A stretch of DNA of 64,000 bases from Clostridia bacterium (GTDB lineage Bacteria; Bacillota; Clostridia; Lachnospirales; Lachnospiraceae), in contig CAJTDE010000009.1 in the NCBI GenBank assembly GCA_910574835.1, positions 62,001 to 126,000 on the forward strand. The letters run 5' to 3'. The translations under genes and the position numbers were made by a program. Below the pieces are notes generated by a model. That model saw nothing but the letters and a program-made list of their open reading frames with translations, ran no database searches and was not told where the DNA came from. Positions 8,948-16,960 of the stretch are shown piece after piece. Numbering within the stretch: the first letter of the stretch is position 1; every line of letters starts with the position of its first letter.

Positions 8948-9580
8948 ATGAAGGCTTATTCCCATTTGGTGTTTGATATTGACGGCACTTTGATTGATAC
9001 GGTGAAAATCCATATGATTTCTCTGGAGAGAACCCTGAAAAAATACTGGGGAGCGGACGCGGAGCTGCCGGATCTTAGGTTTTCCTTCGGAATACCCGGG
9101 ACAGCTACTATGGAGACTTTGAAGTTTGCAGATCCGGCTGAGGCTCACAGAGAATGGGAGAAGGAGTACCTGGCCTGTGCAAAGGAAGCGCCGGGGCAGT
9201 TGTTTCCGGGGATGAAAGAAACTCTGGAGAAGCTTAAAAGAACCGAAACCGCTATGGGGATTATCACCTCCAAAACGCGCTCCGAATATGAGGAGGATTT
9301 TCGAGGCCGGGGACTGGGGGAGTATTTTTCCTGTGTTGTTACATCTACGGATACCGGGAGAGGGAAGCCGTTTCCGGAACCCATGCTGGAGTATTTAAAG
9401 CTGACAGGAGCAAAGCCGGGTGAGGTTCTCTATCTGGGGGACAGCGTTCATGATATGGCGTGTGCCCGGGCAGCCGGGGTGGATCATGCTCTGGTACTCT
9501 GGGGGAGCCTGATGCCGGAGGGGATTGAGGCTACTTACCGTTTGGAGAAGCCGGAGGAGATTTTGGGTTTTACTCTTTAG
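8948..9580 (+). CDS. HAD-family hydrolase, phosphoglycolate phosphatase-like
   Basis: A 210-aa HAD enzyme: motif I FDIDGTLIDT with the nucleophile Asp, motif II IITSKT, a Lys in GRGKPFPEP and motif IV LYLGDSVHDM. The cap is small and helical, as in phosphoglycolate phosphatase or pyrophosphatase PpaX relatives. The ATG at 8948 is preceded by GGAAAGG; a TTG at 8906 would add 14 basic residues without support. The stop codon TAG lies in a family A linker (CTCTTTAGTGCC), so the repeat has replaced or formed the gene end. Substrate unknown. Confidence 0.85.
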   Translation: MKAYSHLVFDIDGTLIDTVKIHMISLERTLKKYWGADAELPDLRFSFGIPGTATMETLKFADPAEAHREWEKEYLACAKEAPGQLFPGMKETLEKLKRTETAMGIITSKTRSEYEEDFRGRGLGEYFSCVVTSTDTGRGKPFPEPMLEYLKLTGAKPGEVLYLGDSVHDMACARAAGVDHALVLWGSLMPEGIEATYRLEKPEEILGFTL

Positions 9581-9849
9581 TGCCGTCGCGCAGCGACTAC
9601 TGGTAAAGCCGCAAAGGCGCACGAGAGGAACTTTTATGAGTGCCCTTTGGAATAAAAGTTACTCTCATTACAGGTGTGCCGAAGCGGCTTTACCCTTTAG
9701 TGCCGTCGCGCAGCGACTACTGGTAAAGCCGCAAAGGCGCACGAGAGGAACTTTTATGAGTGCCCTTTGGAATAAAAGTTACTCTCATTACAGGTGTGCT
9801 GAAGCGGCTTTACCCTTTAGTGCCGTCGCGCAGCGACTTTTAATAGGAT
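9573..9849 (+). repeat. Family A tandem array without a downstream gene
   Basis: A linker (9573-9601) followed by two units starting at 9602 and 9722 (120-nt period) that differ by one base, so the duplication is recent. The outer stem is GTAAAGCCGC paired with GCGGCTTTAC, a compensatory change relative to other copies (GTAAAGTCGC). The final linker ends in AATAGGATG, but no plus-strand gene follows: tmcAL converges and ends at 9857. It is therefore an orphan array. Confidence 0.9.
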
Positions 9850-9856
9850 GTTTTGT

Positions 9857-11134
9857 TTAAGGCAGTATGACGGGAGTTCGTGTGTATTCGTGGATAAAGT
9901 CTGTGCCGTATTGACATACCCTGGCAGATTCGTAAATATGAGCTGCAAGGACATCCTTTTCAAAAAGTGCATATTGAACGGGTGTGAGAACTGATTGGGC
10001 GTCCGCCGCTTTTACAAGAAGCGGTGAGGCGCTTTTTTGCTTGATGGCGTTTAAAAGGGGGGCGGCGCTTTTTCGGAAGCCCAGGGTCCTTAGGTAGACG
10101 GGCCAGTGGTTTGTCTTTAAGCTGTCCAGATCCGCCTGGTGAAGATCCAGCAGGATATGGCAGAGAGCGCGGGTGATGCGGCTGTGGGTCAGCTCTTTTG
10201 TTTTTAAGAGATCGGCGAAGGCGGAGCAGCAGGTGAAACGGAACCGGTTGTTTTCTATACGGGCAGCCAGATCCGGGGATACATCCTGGAAAGAGGCCAA
10301 TTCCTGCCGGGAGAGTGTGAGTAGGCGGTAGAGGAGGGCGGCGGAGAAGGCGTCCATTGTAAGGGGCGGGCAGGCTTTGAAAGCATCCTTCAGGATTTGG
10401 AAGGAGGCTTTTGGGAGCTGTGCTTCTATGGATTCGGAAAGGTCCTCTTGGGCTATGGCTTTGCGGATGGCGGAGGCGGAGGCAAATTCGACGTTCATGG
10501 AAGTGTCGTGGTAGCCCGAGGAAGCGCGGCGGAGGGTTATGGGGCGGATTTCGCTGTTGCGGCTAAGGAGGGCGCGGCAGTATTCGATTCCCAGGATGTT
10601 GTTGGGGTGTTCCAGAAGCTCGGATTCCTGGCGGCAGTCGGCGTCGTCGCGGGAGCAGACGCAGACGTGATCGGTGTAGTGGAGGTATTCTTCGGAGGCT
10701 TTGCTGCGGGCAGATGGGAAGGGGAAGCCTTGTTTTAGGTAGTATTTTAGCAGGCTTTTGTAGTCCTCGGGTTCTTCCTCGAATAGTCGGGCGTAGGAGG
10801 TGAGAGCGTTTAAATCGCCGGATTCGCTGCCGAAGCAGAGGGTGTCCGTGCAACCAAGCTCTTCGAAAAGGGAGACGGCGCCCTGGGCGAAGGCTTCGGC
10901 GCTGCCGGTTGCGTATGGGACGGGGAGTTCAAGGACGAGATCGGCTCCGTTTTCCAGGGCCATGCGGGTGCGGGTGTATTTGTCTGTCAGGGCGGGAAGG
11001 CCGCGCTGGGTGAAGGGGCCGCTCATGACGATGATGGTGTAGTCGGAGGCTGTGAGGTATTTGGCTTTTTGGAGATGATAGGCATGTCCTTTATGGAAAG
11101 GGTTGTATTCGGCGATGATTCCGGTGGTTTTCAT
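9857..11134 (-). CDS. tmcAL: tRNA(Met) cytidine acetate ligase (TmcAL/YlbM family)
   Basis: A 425-aa protein starting MKTTGIIAEYNPFHKGHAYH, the HxGH nucleotidyltransferase motif, followed by SGPFTQRGLPA, DLVLELP and CFGSESGD, all family signatures. TmcAL uses ATP and acetate to acetylate the wobble cytidine of elongator tRNA-Met. The ATG at 11134 has AAAGGA upstream on the minus strand; an extension to 11251 is rejected because it has no ribosome site and reads into repeat family C. It converges with the family A array, which ends only a few bases away. Confidence 0.9.
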   Translation of the reverse strand: MKTTGIIAEYNPFHKGHAYHLQKAKYLTASDYTIIVMSGPFTQRGLPALTDKYTRTRMALENGADLVLELPVPYATGSAEAFAQGAVSLFEELGCTDTLCFGSESGDLNALTSYARLFEEEPEDYKSLLKYYLKQGFPFPSARSKASEEYLHYTDHVCVCSRDDADCRQESELLEHPNNILGIEYCRALLSRNSEIRPITLRRASSGYHDTSMNVEFASASAIRKAIAQEDLSESIEAQLPKASFQILKDAFKACPPLTMDAFSAALLYRLLTLSRQELASFQDVSPDLAARIENNRFRFTCCSAFADLLKTKELTHSRITRALCHILLDLHQADLDSLKTNHWPVYLRTLGFRKSAAPLLNAIKQKSASPLLVKAADAQSVLTPVQYALFEKDVLAAHIYESARVCQYGTDFIHEYTRTPVILP

Positions 11135-11215
11135 AGGGGAGTCCTTTCTGGGGTTTTTACTTTCTGTATGGGGGTATTTTAGCATGGGTGGGTGGGGGGA
11201 GTAAAGGGGGTGGAC

Positions 11216-11425
11216 GGGGATGCCGCAAAATAAGACAGCCGGAATTTCCATATCCTGTGTTCGGACGGTTCACGCACACGCGTCTGCTTCGGACGTACAT
11301 TGACTGGTTGGATTTTGTCAGGGGTTTTTGTTTTGGGTCAATGTTCGCCCAAATCAGACACGTGTGCGTGAACAGCCGGACACTGGATATCGGAAATACC
11401 GTCTGTCTTATTTTGCGGCATCCCC
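11216..11425. repeat. Family C long inverted repeat (copy C1)
   Basis: The outer arms (from GGGGATGCCGCAAAATAAGAC at 11216, complementary to the end at 11425) pair over more than 20 bp. Inside lies the family core: TTCCATATCCTGTGTTCGG, then GTTCACGCACACG, complementary to CGTGTGCGTGAAC and CCGGACACTGGATATCGG. The centre has ACATTGAC paired with GTCAATGT around a ~30-nt loop. It sits 5' of tmcAL. The outer arms differ from those of C2 and C3 while remaining complementary. Confidence 0.85.
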
Positions 11426-11470
11426 TGGTTGTGGGGGTGGAGCTGGTGCGTGGGGTAGAGAGATAGGGGG

Positions 11471-11673
11471 GAGGTGTTTTCGTACATTTTGCGAGGAAAT
11501 ATTGAGTTTTTTAGAGAATTTATAAATTCACTTTACGTGGGGGGGGGGCAGCGCAAAATTGCATTTTTTGAGATTTCTGTGCATCAGTTATCATAAGGGA
11601 AACTAAGCTTTACTTGGTGGATTTCTTGTGATCTGGTAAAGCGTGTTGCTGGTTATGGAGCGAAGGGGAACAG
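11471..11673 (+). repeat. Degenerate family D element (copy D3) with a 10-G run
   Basis: The order of segments matches family D: GGTGTTTTCGTACATTTTGCG, GAAATATTGAGTTTTTTA, an insertion with a run of ten G (11539-11548), CAGCGCAAAATTGCATTTTTT, GAGATTTCTGTGCAT, then AAGCGTGTTGCTGGTTATGG and GGGGAACAGT. Many mismatches against D1 and D2 break the hairpins, so this is an old, decaying copy. Confidence 0.6.
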
Positions 11674-11711
11674 TTTGGTTGAATTTGTTTTTAATTATTT
11701 TTAATCTGGGG

Positions 11712-11740
11712 TTGTAAAATTTTGTAATCTGTGTTACGAT
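11712..11740 (+). promoter_or_regulatory. Probable promoter in the spacer before the Rpn-like gene
   Basis: TTGTAA at 11712-11717 and TACGAT at 11735-11740 are spaced by 17 nt. It is the best promoter match in the ~1-kb spacer but lies 464 nt before the nuclease start, so the leader would include the repeats at 11919-12182. Confidence 0.35.
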
Positions 11741-11918
11741 ATGAATGTGGACAGGAAATTTTTTCCAGCGGCAATATTCTGCTGCTGAATGTCTTTTGTC
11801 TTTGTCTCCGGTTCGGAGAGGTTTTCAGAAAATGGATATGAAGGTATATGTGGGCGGAAGTAGAAAAATAGAAGTATTTTGCGGGTAAGGTGAGTTTGCC
11901 TGTAGGGGTAAAGGAAAG

Positions 11919-12182
11919 GTGTTCAGTTATTTCACTTTATGTACGGAGAGTATGTATGAGTTAATGAAACATTTTATGGGTATATCTTTATGTGCAAAGA
12001 ATATGCACGATTGGGGAAAGACCCTATGGACGATTTTTTTGTATGGAAAGTATGGGCGGAATAATGAGATACTCTATAGTCAAGGTGGACTGCCTGTAAG
12101 CCCAAGAGACGGAAGCCCGGGCTATGCCTTTATATGCGGAGAGTATGCACAAATTAGTGGTGGAAAGGAAGGTACAAATTAA
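11919..12182 (+). repeat. Short degenerate repeats (family E), also readable as an 87-aa frame
   Basis: Units of the type CTTTATGTGCAAAGAATATGCAC and CTTTATATGCGGAGAGTATGC recur here about four times and again at 37910-37940 at the start of the CLC gene. Each carries a small dyad (TGCA...TGCA). An open frame from a GTG at 11919 reads the repeats as peptides of the form LCTESMYEL, LCAKNMHDW and ICGEYAQIS. Whether this is translated is unclear; the ribosome site is poor. It is listed as a repeat and not a gene. Confidence 0.45.
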
Positions 12183-12203
12183 TAATATGAAAGGAGTAGG
12201 TTT

Positions 12204-13370
12204 ATGGCAGATTTGAAACAGTATTTTCCCATGATTCAGGAGCGGAAGGAGGTGTTGGAGAAGATACGGGAAAGCAGGGAGCTTTTGACAATGTTTTATT
12301 CCTGGACGGAGGAGCAGCAGGAGGAATTTTTGGATTTTTGTACGGGGGTGAAGGGGCCGAGGATGCTCTATGATGGGTTTTTTAAAGAGGTGATGAACCC
12401 GGAGAGTGCACCGGAACGGCTGAATGAATTTTTGTCGTTGATTTTGGGTACTCCGGTGAAAATTCATGCGGTGCTTCCCAATGATTCTACCCGTCTTGCG
12501 GATGAAAGTTCGCTGTTGATTACGGATATTGTGGTGGAGCTTAAGGACGGAAGCCTGGCAAATGTGGAGGTTCAGAAGCTTGGATATAAGTTTCCGGGGG
12601 AGCGCAGCGCTTGTTATTCGGCGGATCTTTTGCTGAGGCAGTATAAGCGCGTGCGGAGTAAGAAGCGGAAAAAGTTCAGTTACCGGGATATAAAGTCTGT
12701 TTATAATATTGTATTGTTTGAATCCAGTCCGGAAGAATTTCATGAATTTCCCGAGGTTTACATACACCGTTCCGAGCAGAAGTCTGATACGGGGATCAAG
12801 GTGGAGCTTCTCCAGAAATATGTATTCATCCCTATTGACATTTTTAAGAAAAGACAGCACAATAAAGATATTACAGGGGAATTGGATGCATGGCTTATGT
12901 TTTTCTGCGGGGAAAAGCCGGAGGAGATAGTGAGGCTGATAGAGGCTTATCCGCAGTTTAAGCCCATGTATGAAGAGGCGTATGAGATGTGCCGGAATAT
13001 GGAGGATATCATGGGACTTTTTTCAAAGGAACTGCGGGAACTGGACCGGAATACGGTACAGTTGATGATTGATGAGATGCAGGAGGAGCTGGAGCAGAAG
13101 AGAGCGGAATTAGAGAAGCGGAAGGAAGAGGCAGAGCGTCAGAAAGCGGAAGTAGAGAGGCGGAAGGAAGAGGCAGAACGTCAGAAAGCGGAAATTAAAA
13201 AGCAGGAAGCTGAATTAAATAAGCAGAAAGCAGAGGCAGAGCAACAGAAAAATGCGGCCGAAGCGGAGAGGTTGCGGGCAGACAGATTGGAGGAAAGCGA
13301 ACGCCGGAAATCGGAGCAGCTTGAGCAGGCTTTGCGTCGGATTGCAGAATTGGAAAAGCAGAAGGCTTAG
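12204..13370 (+). CDS. Rpn/YhgA-like PD-(D/E)XK nuclease family protein with coiled-coil tail
   Basis: A 388-aa protein. Residues 1-275 match the recombination-promoting nuclease/putative transposase family: a DGFFKEVMN start region and a catalytic-like stretch ITDIVVELKDGSLANVEVQ (D...ExQ variant), then VYNIVLFESS. Residues about 290-388 are almost pure heptad-like Glu/Lys/Gln/Ala repeats (EKRKEEAERQKAEVERRKEE), a long coiled coil. Such proteins are abundant and variable in gut Clostridia. The ATG follows AAAGGAG. It stands alone in a repeat-rich spacer and is followed by a terminator. Actual nuclease activity is not shown. Confidence 0.78.
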   Translation: MADLKQYFPMIQERKEVLEKIRESRELLTMFYSWTEEQQEEFLDFCTGVKGPRMLYDGFFKEVMNPESAPERLNEFLSLILGTPVKIHAVLPNDSTRLADESSLLITDIVVELKDGSLANVEVQKLGYKFPGERSACYSADLLLRQYKRVRSKKRKKFSYRDIKSVYNIVLFESSPEEFHEFPEVYIHRSEQKSDTGIKVELLQKYVFIPIDIFKKRQHNKDITGELDAWLMFFCGEKPEEIVRLIEAYPQFKPMYEEAYEMCRNMEDIMGLFSKELRELDRNTVQLMIDEMQEELEQKRAELEKRKEEAERQKAEVERRKEEAERQKAEIKKQEAELNKQKAEAEQQKNAAEAERLRADRLEESERRKSEQLEQALRRIAELEKQKA

Positions 13371-13383
13371 AAGCGGTTGAATC

Positions 13384-13417
13384 AAAAGCACGGGGAAAGA
13401 GATTCTTCGTGCTTTTT
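13384..13417 (+). terminator. Rho-independent terminator after the Rpn-like gene
   Basis: AAAAGCACG and CGTGCTTTTT form a 9-bp stem around a ~14-nt loop, followed by a short U-run, 14 nt after the stop. The rest of the 303-nt spacer to 13674 shows no recognisable gene. Confidence 0.7.
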
Positions 13418-13673
13418 GAAATATTGGCAGTTTGTGTCAGAAATTCTTATGCATATTTCTGGCCTGGTTTTCCGGCAGTGCAGGGCAAAAAGCCTTGTCA
13501 TAGCCCGACTACACCTGCGCTTTTTGACTTGTACTTTTGAAAAATATTTTCAGAACTATGCACAAGAATTTCCGGTACGGACGATTAGGCCGAACAGTAT
13601 GGAAAAAGTAAATGTCAAGCAATATTTGCTTTAAAGCCATAAATACAGGAAGGTATGGAATGGGAGTGAGCAT

Positions 13674-14663
13674 TTGGAGAAGAAGGTAAGCGGTATAGCA
13701 GAAAAAGAGGATGCAGGGATCCGGCTGGAGCATTTTTTGAGGAGAAGGATGCATTTGACAAAAAATGAAATCAGCCGCGCAAAGTTTTGCCTGGGAGGGA
13801 TCTGTGTCAATGGTGAGCGCAGGAAGGTAAATGTGCTTCTGGAGACCGGTGATCTTGTGGAGGTATTGCTTGAAACGGAGGGAGAGGTTTCTGAAGGACT
13901 GAAAGCCTTTGCGGGAAGTCTTGCGGTGCTTTACGAGGACCAGGATGTCATAGTGGTGGACAAGCCTTCGGGCCTTACGGTGCATCCGGTGGGAAGGACG
14001 GACGGGGATACGATGGCAAACCGTCTGGCCGCTTATCTGAGGGGGAAGGGAGAGGATTCGGTGATTCGCATCTTCGGCCGTCTGGATAAGGATACTTCCG
14101 GGGTGGTTTTGGCAGTGAAGAACCGGGGAGCGGCAGTCCGGCTGGAGCGTCAAAGGGAGAAGGGGCAGCTTTTTAAGAACTATCTTGCAATTGCGGAGGG
14201 TGTGCCGGAGCCGGGAGAAGGGAAGATTGATAAACCTTTGGGTGCAGTTCCCGGAGAAAGAAATCGTATGCGCATTTCTCAAGAGGGAAAAAGGGCTATT
14301 ACATACTATACCTTATTGGACGAAGTCCATCTACCCCGAAGGGGATGTGTTCGGGAGGTGCCCGGAGGGTATAACTTATTGGATCAGAGAGAGGAAAAGA
14401 AATATGCTCTGGTCTCTTTGCGGCTGGAGACGGGAAGGACCCATCAGATACGTGTGCATATGGCCTCTGTCGGCTGTCCGCTTTTGGGAGATCCTCTATA
14501 TGGAAACGGGGCGGTTCCCGGGATGGAGCGGACGGCTTTACATGCCTGGAGGATTCATTTTTTACAGCCATTTACCGGAGAAGAGCTTCAAGTGGAGGCG
14601 CCTCTGCCGGAGGATATGAAGCTTTTGACAGATTGGGATGGCTTCCGGTCTGAACTGCCGTAA
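13674..14663 (+). CDS. RluA-family RNA pseudouridine synthase
   Basis: A 329-aa protein with an N-terminal S4-like RNA-binding region (about residues 10-70, AGIRLEHFLRRRMHLTKNEISRA-type text) and a pseudouridine synthase domain. The catalytic Asp is in GRLDKDTSG (usual form HRLDxxTSG, here with Gly for His), preceded by VVDKPSGLTVHP and followed by LETGRTHQIRVH and GDPLYG. It isomerises uridine in rRNA or tRNA; the target cannot be read from sequence. Start TTG at 13674 with GGGAGTGAG before it. About 70 residues near 215-255 look like a lineage-specific insertion. Confidence 0.9.
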   Translation: MEKKVSGIAEKEDAGIRLEHFLRRRMHLTKNEISRAKFCLGGICVNGERRKVNVLLETGDLVEVLLETEGEVSEGLKAFAGSLAVLYEDQDVIVVDKPSGLTVHPVGRTDGDTMANRLAAYLRGKGEDSVIRIFGRLDKDTSGVVLAVKNRGAAVRLERQREKGQLFKNYLAIAEGVPEPGEGKIDKPLGAVPGERNRMRISQEGKRAITYYTLLDEVHLPRRGCVREVPGGYNLLDQREEKKYALVSLRLETGRTHQIRVHMASVGCPLLGDPLYGNGAVPGMERTALHAWRIHFLQPFTGEELQVEAPLPEDMKLLTDWDGFRSELP

Positions 14664-14695
14664 AACTTTCTTATTGTTCTAACGCCACTTCGCCG

Positions 14696-14725
14696 TTGCC
14701 ATGTATGGTCTCTGTGTGTTAGAAT
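14696..14725 (+). promoter_or_regulatory. Possible topB promoter
   Basis: TTGCCA at 14696-14701 and TAGAAT at 14720-14725 with an 18-nt spacer, about 60 nt before the topB start. TTCTAAC at 14678 is complementary to GTTAGAA at 14718, so the -10 lies in a dyad. Confidence 0.4.
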
Positions 14726-14786
14726 AGTAAAGTCTTTTGTGATAGGACATCAGTAACAGTAAGTAAATATATGTAAAAGAGGAATT

Positions 14787-16814
14787 ATGGGAAAATCACT
14801 CTATATTGCGGAAAAGCCAAGTGTGGCTCAGGAATTTGCCCGGGTGCTGAAGCTCGGGGCCTCCCGCCGGGACGGTTATCTGGAAGGGGAGGACAGTATT
14901 GTGACTTGGTGTGTGGGCCATCTGGTGACCATGAGTTATCCGGAGGTTTACGACCCGAAGTTCAAACGCTGGAGCCTTGCCACCCTGCCGTTTCTGCCGC
15001 AGGAATTTAAATATGAAATCATTCCTTCCGTAAGCAAACAGTTTGAGACGGTGAAGGTACTTTTAAATCGGCCGGATGTGGAAACCATCTATGTCTGCAC
15101 CGACTCCGGACGGGAGGGCGAATATATCTATCGTCTGGTGGAGCAGATGGCCGGTGTAAAGGGCAAAAAGCGCCTCCGGGTGTGGATCGATTCCCAGACC
15201 GAGGAGGAGATTCAGCGGGGTATCCGGGAGGCAAAGGATCTGTCGGAGTACGACAATCTCTCCAGCGCCGCTTATCTGCGGGCCAAGGAGGATTATTTGA
15301 TGGGAATCAATTTTTCCCGTCTGCTGACTTTAAAATACGGCGATGCCATTTCCAATTATCTGAAGGTAAACCGGACGGTAATCTCCGTGGGCCGTGTGAT
15401 GACCTGCGTCCTGGGGATGGTAGTAAAGCGTGAGCGTGAGATAAGGGAGTTTGTAAAGACGCCCTTTTATCGGGTGGAGGAGGAATTTGTCCTGAAAGGC
15501 AGAGAGTCCCGAGGTGAGTGGCGCGCCCAGGAGGGTTCCGCTTACTTCCAATCTCCCAAGCTTTATAAGGAAAATGGATTTAAGAAAAAAGAGGATGCGG
15601 AAGCTCTGATTGGGTTTTTGAAAGAGGAACAGCCGGTGAAGGCCGCGGTCTTTTCCCTGGAGCGGAAGAAAGAGAAGAAAAATCCGCCCCTTCTGTTCAA
15701 TCTGGCGGAGCTTCAGAACGAGTGCTCCCGTCTCTTTAAAATCAGTCCCGATGAAACGCTGCGGGTAGTTCAGGAGCTGTATGAGAAAAAGCTTGTGACC
15801 TATCCCAGAACGGATGCCCGTGTGCTGTCCACGGCGGCGGCCAAGGAGATTGGGCGGAATATCGGAGGGCTTCGGAATTACCAGAAGCTGTCAGCCTTTG
15901 CAGGGGAGGTTCTGGCAGGGACTGCGTGGAAAAATCTTGCAAAAACCCGCTATGTGAACGATAAGCAGATTACGGACCATTACGCCATTGTTCCCACAGG
16001 GCAGGGCTTTGGAGTTCTAAAGAGCTTATCCCAACTGTCGGAGCAGGTTTATGAGCTGATAGCCCGGCGGTTTCTGGCGATTTTTTATCCGGCTGCGGAG
16101 TATCAGAAGGTACAGCTTGTGACGGCGGTTCGGGGAGAGAAGTTTTTTTCCAGCTTTAAGATTCTGCTGTCGGAGGGATATCTGAAAGTGATGCCGAATA
16201 ATTCCGGGGACAGCAGCAGGAAAAAGGGAGAAGAGACCGAGGATGTCCGCTGTGATACGGAATTTCTGGAGCTTTTGAAAAGCCTGAAAAAAGGCGATCC
16301 GGTGGAGGTTCGGGATTTCGTTATCAAGGAGGGAGAAACATCGCCTCCCAAGCGGTACAATTCCGGCTCCATGATTCTTGCTATGGAAAATGCAGGGCAG
16401 CTTATTGAGGACGAGGAGCTTCGGGCGCAGATTAAGGGCAGCGGCATCGGAACCAGCGCTACCCGGGCGGAGATTCTGAAAAAGCTTGTCAATAATAAGT
16501 ACATAGCTTTAAACGCAAAAACACAGATTATAACGCCGACTCTGCTGGGGGAGATGATTTACGATGTGGTTCGTGCTTCTATTTACAGCCTTTTGAATCC
16601 GGAGCTGACGGCAAGCTGGGAAAAGGGGCTGACCCAGATGGCGGAGGGCAGTATTACGGAAGAATTTTATATGCAGAAGCTTGAAAAGTTTATTACGGAT
16701 AAGACACAGGCTGTTCTGGGCGCCGATTACCGGAGGGCGCTGAAGCCCTGCTTTGACGCGGCTTCGGGATTTTATAAGGCTCCTAAGAAAAAGGAAGCGG
16801 CCGGGAAGCGTTAG
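14787..16814 (+). CDS. topB: DNA topoisomerase III (type IA)
   Basis: A 675-aa type IA topoisomerase. The Toprim domain has LYIAEKPSVAQEFA at the start and the acidic DSGREGE triad near residue 110. The active-site tyrosine lies in LVTYPRTDARVLS (about residue 333), and SGSMILAMENAG plus GIGTSATRAEIL are further signature blocks. It relaxes and decatenates DNA by single-strand passage. No zinc fingers follow the core. The length is typical of the Firmicutes chromosomal TopB and shorter than plasmid TopB-like proteins. Monocistronic by position. Confidence 0.95.
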   Translation: MGKSLYIAEKPSVAQEFARVLKLGASRRDGYLEGEDSIVTWCVGHLVTMSYPEVYDPKFKRWSLATLPFLPQEFKYEIIPSVSKQFETVKVLLNRPDVETIYVCTDSGREGEYIYRLVEQMAGVKGKKRLRVWIDSQTEEEIQRGIREAKDLSEYDNLSSAAYLRAKEDYLMGINFSRLLTLKYGDAISNYLKVNRTVISVGRVMTCVLGMVVKREREIREFVKTPFYRVEEEFVLKGRESRGEWRAQEGSAYFQSPKLYKENGFKKKEDAEALIGFLKEEQPVKAAVFSLERKKEKKNPPLLFNLAELQNECSRLFKISPDETLRVVQELYEKKLVTYPRTDARVLSTAAAKEIGRNIGGLRNYQKLSAFAGEVLAGTAWKNLAKTRYVNDKQITDHYAIVPTGQGFGVLKSLSQLSEQVYELIARRFLAIFYPAAEYQKVQLVTAVRGEKFFSSFKILLSEGYLKVMPNNSGDSSRKKGEETEDVRCDTEFLELLKSLKKGDPVEVRDFVIKEGETSPPKRYNSGSMILAMENAGQLIEDEELRAQIKGSGIGTSATRAEILKKLVNNKYIALNAKTQIITPTLLGEMIYDVVRASIYSLLNPELTASWEKGLTQMAEGSITEEFYMQKLEKFITDKTQAVLGADYRRALKPCFDAASGFYKAPKKKEAAGKR

Positions 16815-16824
16815 GCGGTAAATC

Positions 16825-16899
16825 ATGGAGGTGAGAGCTTTGAAATGGTATTGGATGCTGCTGGTCAGCGCCATTGTTCTTATAGCATGTATTTTTTAA
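16825..16899 (+). CDS. Possible 19- to 24-aa membrane micro-protein
   Basis: Directly after topB, GGAGGTGAG (16828-16836) lies 3 nt before a TTG at 16840 that opens KWYWMLLVSAIVLIACIF and then stops. The peptide is a single hydrophobic segment with a Lys-Trp start. An ATG at 16825 is in the same frame (24 aa) but would overlap its own ribosome site. The strong Shine-Dalgarno and hydrophobic content support it; the very small size argues for caution. Confidence 0.35.
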   Translation: MEVRALKWYWMLLVSAIVLIACIF

Positions 16900-16960
16900 C
16901 TGTGAAAGTTTATGAAAATGCCATTGCAAAATCTTATAAAAATAAAAGGAGTGGAAGATT

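Noticed and set aside
9525-9860. 111-codon plus-strand frame with an internal tandem peptide repeat
   Set aside because: It is only a translation of the end of the HAD gene and two family A units in another frame; no ribosome site.
10397-10853. Gly- and Arg-rich frames overlapping tmcAL
   Set aside because: Composition is that of GC-rich shadow frames and tmcAL is a well supported gene on the minus strand.
9877-12203. Prophage or integrative element
   Set aside because: The Rpn-like nuclease and TraX-like gene are not accompanied by integrase, phage or conjugation genes, and no attachment repeats were seen.
12024-12860. 278-codon minus-strand frame over the Rpn-like gene
   Set aside because: No ribosome site and no protein-like domain; the plus-strand gene has coding motifs and a coiled coil.
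13377-13634. 85-codon plus-strand frame after the Rpn-like gene
   Set aside because: It starts in the terminator, has no ribosome site and shows no domain.
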